In this document: positions 8,060 through 16,500 of the stretch, in pieces
How the letters are laid out: every line of letters begins with the position of its first letter
How positions within the stretch are numbered: the stretch's first letter is position 1
Assembly: GCA_964405685.1 (NCBI GenBank)
Contig: CAYOOP010000011.1
Coordinates: 1 to 28,385, forward strand
Reading direction: 5' to 3'
Length of the DNA stretch: 28,385 nt
Origin: CAYOOP01 sp964405685
GTDB lineage: Bacteria > Pseudomonadota > Alphaproteobacteria > Rickettsiales > SXRF01
Made by a program: the position numbers and the translations under genes
Notes under the pieces: model-generated
The model's input: only the letters and a program-made list of their open reading frames with translations
Told to the model about the DNA's origin: nothing
The model's database searches: none

Positions 8060-8677
8060 ATGATCACCGGCCCCGAACTCCCCGCCCCATCCGGCAATAC
8101 CAAACAAATCGTCCTCATCCTCCACGGCTGGGGCGCCGACGGCGCAAATTTAATTGATCTAGGAGATGCTTGGTCCGAAACCCTGCCCGATGCGTACTTC
8201 ATCGCCCCCAACGCCCCGCATGTCTGCGAAGTAAACCCCTATGGTTACCAATGGTTTTCGCTTATGGACCGCACCCTAAACCTTATGCAAGCCGGCGTGC
8301 AGGATGCCGCCAAATACGTGAATGAATTAATCGACGCGCTAAAAATAAAATTCCCCGGCGCAAAAGTCGCCCTCGTCGGTTTCTCGCAAGGCACGATGAC
8401 CGCGCTGCACGTCGCCCTCCACCGCACCGACATCGCCTGCGTCCTCGGCTATTCCGGCGCATTGCTCGACGTCCCCACCTCATCGCGCACCCCCATCTGC
8501 CTCATTCACGGCGAAGGCGACGAAGTCGTTCCCTTCCTCGCGATGATGGATGCAGAAGCCAAACTAAAAGCCGCCAGTATTAACGTCACCACCCATGCAC
8601 GCCCCAACCTCGGGCATGGCATCGATATGCAGGGAATTGAAATTGGTCGGAGATTTTTAACCGCAAATTTGGGCTAA
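8060..8677 (+). CDS. Phospholipase/carboxylesterase-type serine hydrolase
   Basis: A 205-residue single-domain alpha/beta hydrolase of the phospholipase/carboxylesterase (Abhydrolase_2, YpfH/EstB-like) family. The oxyanion-side motif LHGWGADGANL (21-31) is followed by the nucleophile elbow GFSQG with Ser109, the acid Asp154 in GEGDEVVP, and His186 in LGHGI, so the triad is complete. There is no signal peptide, so it is probably cytoplasmic, acting on short-chain esters or lysophospholipids; the substrate cannot be told. A TATAGA box (8041-8046) just upstream may be its -10 element. It is divergent from polA, and its stop overlaps that of the following minus-strand gene by four bases (8674-8677). 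Confidence 0.88.
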   Translation: MITGPELPAPSGNTKQIVLILHGWGADGANLIDLGDAWSETLPDAYFIAPNAPHVCEVNPYGYQWFSLMDRTLNLMQAGVQDAAKYVNELIDALKIKFPGAKVALVGFSQGTMTALHVALHRTDIACVLGYSGALLDVPTSSRTPICLIHGEGDEVVPFLAMMDAEAKLKAASINVTTHARPNLGHGIDMQGIEIGRRFLTANLG

Positions 8678-9873
8678 ACTAAAGACGCAAAATTCTGCTG
8701 CGTTTTATTCGGTACGATCGGAGTTTCTTCGCCCTTAAACTTTCCGGTGTTAAAATCTTCAAGTGATTTGTTCATCGCCGGAATCGCAGCAGTCGTTACA
8801 CCACCGGTCGCAAAAACAGCTTCGAGTTGCTTAATATCCTGATTTTTACTTAAGGACTCACCCGTGTCTTTGACGATGGTTTTGATAGTCGTATCGTCCA
8901 AATGTGCAATGCCTAGTTTTTTAAGTTCACCGCCCAATTGGTTTTGAATAAGCAAAATCTTTTGGTCTGTTGATTTATTATCATTCGCCGCATCCGTCAT
9001 GACCTCACCCACAACACGTGCAACCGTATCCGCTACTTTCGTGCGCGCTGCTTTTGTTTCACCGGTCGCCCAGCCCCAGCCGCGTTTTAAGATATTCATA
9101 TCGCCGACTTTTTTATCAAACTTCTCAAGCGTAACTTCGCGGGTTTGCTGCTCGATTTTTTTACGGATCGCTTCGCGCGCGGCGCTACCTATTGCGCCTT
9201 GTTGCACTTCGTCGAGTGAGGTTTCTGTTGCTGCTTTGCGCAAGCCCACTTTCTCTTCGCCTTTATGTTTAACGCCTTCAGCAATCATTTCAGCATTGGC
9301 GCCTCCACGACCGCTTAGAAATTTACTGTCCTGAACTGCCTGCACATCGGCACGCACATTTTCAGCCATACCACTTACAAACTGCGCGCTAATTTGCTTT
9401 TGCAACCCTTCAAACCCACCCTCAAATCCACTCGCCACCCAACTAAAAAATCCAACAAGATATTTTCCGATATTGCTAAGAAAGGATAGCACTCCCTCCC
9501 AAAAATCTTTCGGTTTTTGATTTTCAGGGTTGTGCTTATCGACACTGGTTGCAATCAATTCCAAATCACGTGCTGTAGGCACCAGTTCTTCCAAGGACTG
9601 AACGCCAAAACTCTGCTTCAATTGTTTTTTGGGGTCTTTCTTATCGAGCTGATGATCAAGCTCCTGAATTGAAAATCCCTGGATGTTGCCCTTATCTACC
9701 AATTCTGTGGCCATCGCCTTAAAGTCAGGCTGTGCGGGCGCGGTATAGGCTTTGCTTGTATCTTCAGCGGTAGCAACAATCAACGTGTTGATATCGCCCC
9801 AATTCTGTTTCAGAAAAAGAGATGCTTTGTGAACCGCTTCATTGTGTAGTTGATCGTAAGTACTTGTAGCCAT
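8674..9873 (-). CDS. Hypothetical protein, 399 residues, unrecognised family
   Basis: I do not recognise this protein. It is real by its length, its good ribosome site (AGAGGA six bases before the ATG) and its ordinary codon use. It has no signal peptide. Most of it is charged and probably helical (KKDPKKQLKQ, REAIRKKIEQQTREVTLEKF), with one hydrophobic, aromatic stretch at about 124-150 (FWEGVLSFLSNIGKYLVGFF) followed by a Gly/Phe-rich GFEGGFEGL. That stretch could insert in or lie along a membrane. There are no cysteines. It is monocistronic between convergent and divergent neighbours (the hydrolase and zapA) with no functional context. Possibilities include a membrane-associated structural or secreted protein, but nothing in the sequence decides this. 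Confidence 0.75.
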   Translation of the reverse strand: MATSTYDQLHNEAVHKASLFLKQNWGDINTLIVATAEDTSKAYTAPAQPDFKAMATELVDKGNIQGFSIQELDHQLDKKDPKKQLKQSFGVQSLEELVPTARDLELIATSVDKHNPENQKPKDFWEGVLSFLSNIGKYLVGFFSWVASGFEGGFEGLQKQISAQFVSGMAENVRADVQAVQDSKFLSGRGGANAEMIAEGVKHKGEEKVGLRKAATETSLDEVQQGAIGSAAREAIRKKIEQQTREVTLEKFDKKVGDMNILKRGWGWATGETKAARTKVADTVARVVGEVMTDAANDNKSTDQKILLIQNQLGGELKKLGIAHLDDTTIKTIVKDTGESLSKNQDIKQLEAVFATGGVTTAAIPAMNKSLEDFNTGKFKGEETPIVPNKTQQNFASLV

Positions 9874-9967
9874 AACATTTCCTCTACCCCTCCATTACAC
9901 CACAAAAACCCCAAAATTTGTGTGAAAGATTGATGACAATAGGGCTAAAAAGGGCTAAGGATCGAGA

Positions 9968-10327
9968 ATGTCAGTCGTTACCATTTACATCTGCAACAAG
10001 CCCTACCAACTCGCCTGCGATGAAGGTCAGGAGCAGCATGTCACTGAATTAGCTCAAGAATTTGACATATCAGTGCGTAAAATTGTCGCCCAAACGGGAC
10101 AAATCCCGGAACCGCTCGCCTTTTTAATGGGCTCGCTGACGCTAGCCGATGAAGTCGGTGAACTACGCCGCGAAGTCGAACTCCTGCGCCGCCAAGTCGG
10201 CCAATACGAAAAAGAAACCAAGCTGCGCAAGGTCAGCAAAAAAGCCGCAAGCGCCGGCACGCATGATCTGCTCGAGCACGTGACCAACAAAGTTGAGTCA
10301 CTTACCGCCAAACTCGCCCACCACTAA
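9968..10327 (+). CDS. zapA: Cell division protein ZapA
   Basis: A 119-residue ZapA-family protein, a small cytoplasmic factor that bundles and stabilises FtsZ filaments at the division ring. The N-terminal domain has the family pattern VTIYICNKPYQLACDEGQEQ followed by a HVTELAQEFD helix. The C-terminal half is a long heptad-like helix (ADEVGELRREVELLRRQVGQ) expected to form the antiparallel coiled-coil dimer or tetramer. AAGGA upstream is a suitable ribosome site. The stop codon directly abuts the stop of the convergent protease gene. Length is normal for alphaproteobacterial ZapA. No 6S RNA, which follows zapA in many proteobacteria, is seen here. Confidence 0.87.
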   Translation: MSVVTIYICNKPYQLACDEGQEQHVTELAQEFDISVRKIVAQTGQIPEPLAFLMGSLTLADEVGELRREVELLRRQVGQYEKETKLRKVSKKAASAGTHDLLEHVTNKVESLTAKLAHH

Positions 10328-10966
10328 TTATTTATACGCCCACCACTGCTCAGTATTCAGTGCGTAAATGGGACGATAGTGAAACACATTCGCTTCATCC
10401 GCCACGCGCGAGGCTTGGTTATCGAGCAAATACCGATTACCTCCGCTGCGCACTTCCAACACCGCGTGCATGATGCGTCCTAAGTTGCGGTCTTCCACAA
10501 TCATCACCCGCATATCGGATTCCGGCACACCGAGTTCTTTCAGCGCGATATATTTTGCAATCGCATAATCTTCGCAATCGCCCGCTTTGCGCTCAAGCAT
10601 TTCAAACGGCGTCGCCCAGTAATCGCTCTTGCCCCAATTGTCTTTGTCTTCCACATAGCGAATGCGATTGAAGAAACTATTCACGCCATCAAGCTGCGCT
10701 TTGACCGATTTGCCTTTCATGTCACTCAGCATCGCATTCCATTTCGCTGCCGGGCAATCGCTGCAACTTGCGTCTTCACCCTGTTTCTCTTGATTGGTGC
10801 GCGCAATCACGCTCGTCCATTTGTTAAACGGCGAAAGGTCATGCGAGGGCACCTCTTTGCTTGCCGCAAAGAAATTATACGACGCATGCGCCTCCGGCAG
10901 CCATAGCAACTGCATGGCAAAAACAACCGTCAATCGCAGCAGTGAGGAGGCTAAAAACCTGCGCAC
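10328..10966 (-). CDS. Periplasmic LapG-type transglutaminase-like cysteine protease (BTLCP)
   Basis: A 212-residue member of the bacterial transglutaminase-like cysteine proteinase family (BTLCP, Pfam PF06035). The best known member, LapG, clips large surface adhesins near a di-alanine site. A signal peptide ends at about residue 28 (PEAHA-S). The catalytic triad is visible: Cys131 in GDCEDY, His167 in MHAVLEV and Asp182 in YLLDNQ. The acidic residues around the Cys (D130, E132, D133) match the calcium site known in LapG. A CSDC pair lies at 68-71. The gene is divergent from the membrane sensor at 11125 (158 bases shared) and lies 2.6 kb from an adhesin carrying two P-A-A-G sequences, so LapG-like release of that adhesin is a reasonable inference. 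The family call is strong; the substrate is inferred. Confidence 0.88.
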   Translation of the reverse strand: MRRFLASSLLRLTVVFAMQLLWLPEAHASYNFFAASKEVPSHDLSPFNKWTSVIARTNQEKQGEDASCSDCPAAKWNAMLSDMKGKSVKAQLDGVNSFFNRIRYVEDKDNWGKSDYWATPFEMLERKAGDCEDYAIAKYIALKELGVPESDMRVMIVEDRNLGRIMHAVLEVRSGGNRYLLDNQASRVADEANVFHYRPIYALNTEQWWAYK

Positions 10967-11090
10967 ACAGTTCCCCTAAGTGTTGAATTATTAAGATAAG
11001 TTTAGATTAAATGGCTTACGAAGCCGTTAATGGCGGAAAAGCCACGTAAAAAAAATTCGTTAAATCTCTATTAAATCCCTAAAAATCTGC

Positions 11091-11123
11091 TATAGTACCG
11101 AACCTTAGAACAAGGAGATATTG
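11091..11123 (+). promoter_or_regulatory. -10 box and strong ribosome site of the membrane sensor
   Basis: TATAGT (11091-11096) is a good -10 element without a convincing -35. AAGGAGAT follows shortly before the ATG at 11125 and decides that start. The 10967-11124 gap is shared with the divergent protease gene, so the two may be co-regulated. Confidence 0.45.
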
Positions 11124-11124
11124 T

Positions 11125-12669
11125 ATGAACTCTGCTTTTTCCGCCACACGCACCTGGATTGTAGTCGCCATTGCGAGCGCCGCCCTCACCGTCGGCACCG
11201 CCCAATTCATCGCCGGTAAAGAGGTTCAAACCGCCTCCAACCGCTGGCAGGACATACTGAACCACACCTCGGCAACGCAAGCCGCCAAAGTCGAAGATTG
11301 GCTCGCCACCCAGCGCGAAGCCTTGGTCACAGCCGCCACCAACCCCTCGCTGCAGCTTTATTTCATGCAAGCCAAGGATGCAGGCAACGAAGCCCCTGCG
11401 GAAGATTACTTGGGCAATTATTTGACGGCCACCTCCGCCAATCTCGGCCTGCAAGCCCCCACCAACCCGATGATTAAAAATGATGCGCTAGTCACCGACG
11501 GCGGCGTCGCTCTGCTCGATAACGAAGGCACCATCATTGCCGCTTCGCAAGGCCTACCCGCTCTCAACACCGCGTGGACCGACCACGCAAAGAGTGCTCC
11601 GCGCGGCGAAACCACGTTGATTGACATCACCCAAAGCCACGAGGGCGTGCTGCAAATGGGCTATTTGGTGCCGGTTTACGGCATGCAAATGGACCCTTCG
11701 CCCGAAGCGCAAGTCGGCTACTTGCTCTCTATTATCCCTGTAAATCAAACTCTTGCCCCCATGCTGGTGCCCACCGCTTCTACCTCTGGGGTCGATGTGC
11801 TCCTCACCCGCGCGGGTAATGAAGTGATCAACGTCGGCGCTACCCACCCGATACACACCGATGCACTCACGGCCAGCCACACGATCGAAGGCACGCCATG
11901 GACCCTCGTTGCTGCAACCGATAAGTCTATCGCCATGGGCGATGTCATACGCTGGCATACCACCCTGCTCTTCGCCGCTGTATTTGCCGCTTTAGCTACT
12001 ACCGCCATCGCTCACGCCATTTGGCACAAGCGCAATCAAGAAGGCGGCGTATCGCTGCAAAGCATGAACCGTGTGGCCACACTGTTAAGCTCGCTCGCTG
12101 ACCAGCAAGATCCGCACGCCAACCAGCATTCGGAAACCGTCGCCACCATCTCCCGGGCGATTGCCGAACAAATGGAGTTAAGCATCCGCGCGTGCGAAAC
12201 CACCGAAATGGCCGCCAAGCTCATGAACATCGGCAAAGCCAACGTGCCCAAAGAATTGCTGACGCGCACCACGGAACTCAAACCCGAAGAGCTGTTCACC
12301 ATCCGTAGCTCCCTGGTTGAAAGTGCCGATATTTTAGAAGGCATTGACCTGGACGGCCCCGTCGTCGACACGCTGCGTCAAACCCAGGAATACATGAACG
12401 GCACCGGCCCGAAAAAACTCCGCGGCAAACGCATTTTGATCTCCGCACGCATCATCTCCGTCGTCAACGCCTTCGTCGCGATGACGTCTCCACGCGCCTA
12501 TCGCGGCCCCATGTCCGTCGAACGCGCCCTCGAAGTGCTCGCCGAAGACAACGGCACCCGCTTCGACCCCGCCGTCATCGGCGCACTCAACGAATACATC
12601 AAACAAGGCGGCGCCTCGGTCCTCACCAACCGCACCCAATCCGGCCCGTCGATGTCGATTGCGAGCTGA
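11125..12669 (+). CDS. Membrane sensor: dCache-like periplasmic domain plus degenerate HD-GYP domain
   Basis: A 514-residue inner-membrane protein: membrane helix at about 10-30, periplasmic part at about 31-275 with Cache features (VEDWLATQREAL; GVALLDNEGTIIAAS; VGYLLSIIP), second helix at about 279-298, cytoplasmic HD-GYP-like domain at about 315-495. HD-GYP proteins hydrolyse cyclic di-GMP, but here the metal ligands are largely gone. The first His (HSE, H335) remains. The HD of LLHDIGK is M367-N368 (KLMNIGK), the next His is replaced (RSSLVESADIL), the HHE region reads QTQEYMNGTGP, GYP is lost, and the Asp of AVADAF is Asn448. The fold signatures RAYR and FDP remain. It is thus probably a binding or signalling domain rather than an enzyme. 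It is divergent from the LapG-type protease gene. Strong ribosome site AAGGAGAT. Confidence 0.82.
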   Translation: MNSAFSATRTWIVVAIASAALTVGTAQFIAGKEVQTASNRWQDILNHTSATQAAKVEDWLATQREALVTAATNPSLQLYFMQAKDAGNEAPAEDYLGNYLTATSANLGLQAPTNPMIKNDALVTDGGVALLDNEGTIIAASQGLPALNTAWTDHAKSAPRGETTLIDITQSHEGVLQMGYLVPVYGMQMDPSPEAQVGYLLSIIPVNQTLAPMLVPTASTSGVDVLLTRAGNEVINVGATHPIHTDALTASHTIEGTPWTLVAATDKSIAMGDVIRWHTTLLFAAVFAALATTAIAHAIWHKRNQEGGVSLQSMNRVATLLSSLADQQDPHANQHSETVATISRAIAEQMELSIRACETTEMAAKLMNIGKANVPKELLTRTTELKPEELFTIRSSLVESADILEGIDLDGPVVDTLRQTQEYMNGTGPKKLRGKRILISARIISVVNAFVAMTSPRAYRGPMSVERALEVLAEDNGTRFDPAVIGALNEYIKQGGASVLTNRTQSGPSMSIAS

Positions 12670-12767
12670 TCGTTCGGGTCTCATCGAAATGGTGCACCAG
12701 GGCTGAGAGAGGCTTCGGACCGGATTTAGGGGGTTGTTGAGGCAATACAAGGTTGGATCGCCCAAGT

Positions 12768-13403
12768 CTATTCCTGTTCAAGTTTCTTTTTAGCCCGCTC
12801 CAATTCCCAACGTTCGTCTTCTATTTTATCACCTTGTTCGTTTTGGAGTTCGAGCAGCTTATTATCAATGTAATCCAACATCTGTTTCTTTATTTGATAA
12901 TGATAAGAACTAAGTTTCCAAGCATCTTCGCTATACCACATGACAACTTTCTCAAATATATTCTCTCGTGACATTTTATGCGGCTCAACGATACATATGA
13001 ATTTATTATACTTCCATGTAGCGCTGATAACTTTGCCAGTATAAAAATCTCCAGAATCCGCATATGAATCATCAGGTATTTCGTTGGTTTCTGAGGGCAT
13101 TGCATCTCCCATAACCTCTAAGCCTATAAATGGGGCAAAGGGTAATTTATAGGATACCGTGAAGCGGGCTAACTCATCATCGCTATCCGCTGCAATGATT
13201 TGTTTCTCAAAAGTGCAGAGATAGAATTTGTCTTTAGCAAGCTGGTCAATACGCTGATTTGCAAAATAGGCTAAGTATACGATTAGAGCATAAATACCCA
13301 AGAGCATCCGAGTCTCAAAATTCTGACCATCTAAATATATGATGCCCGCAATAGTTGCGGTTGCAATCATTACGAATTTCAGAATGGCTGTGGGTTTAGT
13401 CAT
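12768..13403 (-). CDS. Hypothetical membrane protein with C-terminal coiled coil
   Basis: A 211-residue protein of no family I recognise. It begins with two membrane helices (about 7-25 and 33-48), which form a hairpin leaving most of the protein in the cytoplasm. A middle domain follows with Trp, Tyr and Phe residues (TWKYNKFICIVEP; VVMWYSEDAWKL), then a highly charged helix from about 165 to the end, probably a coiled coil. The DNA is visibly richer in A+T than its neighbours, with more AT-ending codons, which suggests separate ancestry. No ribosome site is obvious. It lies between the sensor and the adhesin, downstream of the adhesin on the same strand, but the adhesin's terminator separates them. 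A role in the adhesion module is possible but unsupported. Confidence 0.65.
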   Translation of the reverse strand: MTKPTAILKFVMIATATIAGIIYLDGQNFETRMLLGIYALIVYLAYFANQRIDQLAKDKFYLCTFEKQIIAADSDDELARFTVSYKLPFAPFIGLEVMGDAMPSETNEIPDDSYADSGDFYTGKVISATWKYNKFICIVEPHKMSRENIFEKVVMWYSEDAWKLSSYHYQIKKQMLDYIDNKLLELQNEQGDKIEDERWELERAKKKLEQE

Positions 13404-13492
13404 AATTTAGAACCACGCATTCTTTTTATTGATATTAAATATGGTCATAATGCCATAAATCTAGTGCCAATCAATCTCAGAATTTTAGAACC

Positions 13493-13510
13493 GGAGCCAG
13501 CTCAGGCTCC
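13493..13510. repeat. Short palindrome beside a tRNA T-arm-like scrap
   Basis: GGAGCC-AGCTCA-GGCTCC forms a 6-bp stem. The next bases, CGCGGACTTGAACCACC (13514-13530), read on the minus strand like the T-arm of a tRNA (GGTTCAAGTCC), but no full tRNA is present. Confidence 0.4.
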
Positions 13511-13534
13511 CACGCGGACTTGAACCACCCAAAC

Positions 13535-13571
13535 AAAAAACCCGCCCTCTTCATAAGAAATGGGCGGGTTT
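13535..13571 (-). terminator. Rho-independent terminator of the adhesin gene
   Basis: AAACCCGCCC (13538-13547) and GGGCGGGTTT (13562-13571) form a 10-bp stem with a 14-base loop. On the minus strand the stem is followed by a T-run. It lies 24 bases after the adhesin stop. Confidence 0.88.
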
Positions 13572-13594
13572 TATTTATAGATAAACGCTAACCC

Positions 13595-16500
13595 CTAAAT
13601 CGCCGAGGCGTTGCCTGGAGCTTGGCAAGGCTTATCCGCCAGGAAGTCGTTACCGCATTGGATGTCAGCGTTTGCAGCGCCCGAACCGCTGCCCTGGCCT
13701 GGGGTGTTGCCACCTGCTGCAGGTTCAATCTTCGCAAGGTCCTGAGGGCTAGAGCCACCACCCGCAGCCGGAGCAATCGCGTTTAGCGCTGCCGGGTTGG
13801 TGCCGCCAGGCAGGTTGCCTTGGATGCTGACGTTGGTGTTAATGCCGTTCACATCAAATTGCTCGAACGAGAGGTTTTGAATGATCGCCTGATCCGCCAC
13901 CGAGATGATCGGACGTTCGATCGAATCGAGCACGATGCCTGGCAGCGTGGTGGTCGTAATCGGCGCCGCGCCGATCGTCAGCACATTGCCGGTGTAGGAA
14001 ATGGTGTAGTTGGAACCCGCCGAAAGCGTGCCCTGGCCGATCGCGTAAGGGCTACCCGCGACGGTTTCACCCGGAACGCGTTCTAGCGCACCCGTAAAGA
14101 CCGCATCAGTATCGCCGTTTTGGAGCGCGCCGTGCGTGTAGGTCAGGGCCGGATCAGGGTTACCCGCTACCTTGGTTTGCGCGTCAGCCGCAACCGTCAA
14201 GGAATACGGATTAATCGTCAGGTTTGCGCCTGTATAAGCGATCGTGTAGTTACTACCCGCCGCAAGCGTGTTTTTATTGATCCCATACGCGCCCACATTT
14301 TCCCCCGCATCACGGTTTAAGCCGCCGGTGATGATCGCTGCCGTATCGCCGTTTTTGAAACCGCTAGCGGCATAGGTCAAGCTCGGATCGCCTGAGCCGT
14401 AGGTTTTGCTTTTCGCATCAGCGATGATGGAAAGCGTCGCTGGTGAAATAGCAAAGGTGCTGCCGGTGTAGGTGATCGTGTAGTTCGATGCATCAAGCGA
14501 GCCTTGCGTAATCGCATAGGCACCGACGTTTTGGCCCGGGTTGCGAGCGAGCGCGCCCGTTAGCGCGCTGCCTGCCGTGTCGCCGTTTTTCAGACCGATT
14601 GTGGTGAAGGTGAGCGTCGGATCAGCGTCGCCATAGGTCTTACCTTGGCCGGAGTTGGCGTTCACATTCAGCAATGCTTTGTTGATCGTGAGATTCGCGC
14701 TCGTGTAGTTGACGTCGTAGTTGCCACCTGCGGCGAGCGTGTTTTTATTGATGGTGTAAGAACCAACATTTTCACCGGCGTTGCGGTTTAGGGCACCTGT
14801 GATGATCGCAGCGGTATCACCATTCTTGAAGCCGCTTGCGGTATAGGTCAGCGCCGGATCAGCGTCGCCATACGTTTTGGATTTGGCTTGTGCTGCGATG
14901 TTCAGCAACGCCTTGTTGATCGTTAAATTCGCACCCGTGTAAGCAATTGTGTAGTTGCTACCGGCGGACAACGTGTTCTTGTTGATCGCGTACACACCGA
15001 CGTTTTCGCCGACGTTGCGGTTTAGACTACCAGTGATGATTGCGGACGTTTCACCGTTTTTGAAGCCAGAAGCGGTGTAGGTGAGCGCTGGGTCCGCGTC
15101 ACCATAGGTTTTAGACTTGGCCGCCGCGATGATCGACAGCGTCGCCGGAGTGATCGTTAAATTCGCACCCGTGTAGTTAATCGCATAGTTGCTAGCCACG
15201 AGCGACCCTTGCGTAATCGCGTAAGAGCCGACGTTTTGACCCGCAGCGCGGCTTAAGCTACCGCTTAACACGGTGGCTGCCGTATCGCCATTCTTGAAAC
15301 CGGTTGCTGTATACGTCAGTGCCGGGTCCGCGTCGCCATAAATTTTCGATTTAGCTTGCGCGATAATGTTAAGCACCGCCTGGCTGATGGTCAGGTTAGC
15401 GCCCGTGTAAGTGATCGTGTAGTTGCTACCCGCCGCGAGAGTGTTTTTATTGATCGCGTAAGACCCCACGCTTTCGCCTGGGTTACGATTCAGCGCACCG
15501 GTAATCACCGCCGCGGTATCGCCGTTTTTAAGGCCGCTTACCGTGTAGGTCAGCGCCGGATCAACATCACCAAACGCCTTGGATTTTGCATCCGCGATAA
15601 TCGAGAGCGTTGCCGGGCTGATGACGAACGTGCTGCCGGTGTAGGTAATATTGTAGTTCGAGGCCGCGAGCGAACCTTGGTTGATTGCGTAATTACCAAC
15701 ATTTTGACCCGCAGCACGAGCTTGCGCACCGGTTAACACAGCGGCAGTATCGCCATTTTTAAATCCGGAAGCGGTGTAAGTCAGTGCCGGGTCTGCGTTA
15801 CCATAGGTTTTACCTTGGCCCGCATTTGCATTCACGACCAGGTTTGCCTTGTTGATCGTTAAGTTAGCGCCCGTGTAGCTGATCGTGTAATTAGAACCGG
15901 CTGCAAGCGTGTTTTTATTAATGGCATAAGAGCCCACATTTTCACCGGCATTGCGATTGAGTGCGCCCGTGATGATCGCAGCGGTGTCACCATTTTTGAA
16001 ACCGCTTGCGGCATAGGTGAGCGCTGGATCCGCATCACCATAGGTTTTAGACTTGGCCGCAGCAATGATCGAGAGCGTTGCTGGCGATATAGTGAAGTTG
16101 GCAGGAGTATAATTAATCGTATAGTTTGCCGCCGCAAGTGTTCCTTTGTTGATGGTATAAACACCCACATTCTCACCCGCTGTGCGCACCAAAGCACCTG
16201 TGATTATAGATGCAGTGTCACCGTTCTTGAAACCAGTTGCGGTATAGGTCAGCGCTGGATCCGCATCACCATAAATCTTGCTCTTCGCATCAGCGATGAC
16301 TGAGAGCCCAAGCGTTGCCGGGTTAATGGTCAGATTCGCACTGGTGTAGCTGATTGTATAGTTGCTGCCTGCGGCGAGCGTATTCTTATTGATCGCGTAG
16401 GAGCCAACGTTCTCACCTGGGTTACGGTTCAGTGCACCCGTGATGATCGCAGACGTGTCACCGTTTTTAAGACCCGAAACCGTGTAGGTGAGCGCTGGAT

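Noticed and set aside
12700..12760. GGGCTGAGAG motif resembling a TPP riboswitch core
   Set aside because: The second conserved element (TGAACCTGATC...GGGTAATGCC) is missing, and the next gene on the strand is not a thiamin gene.
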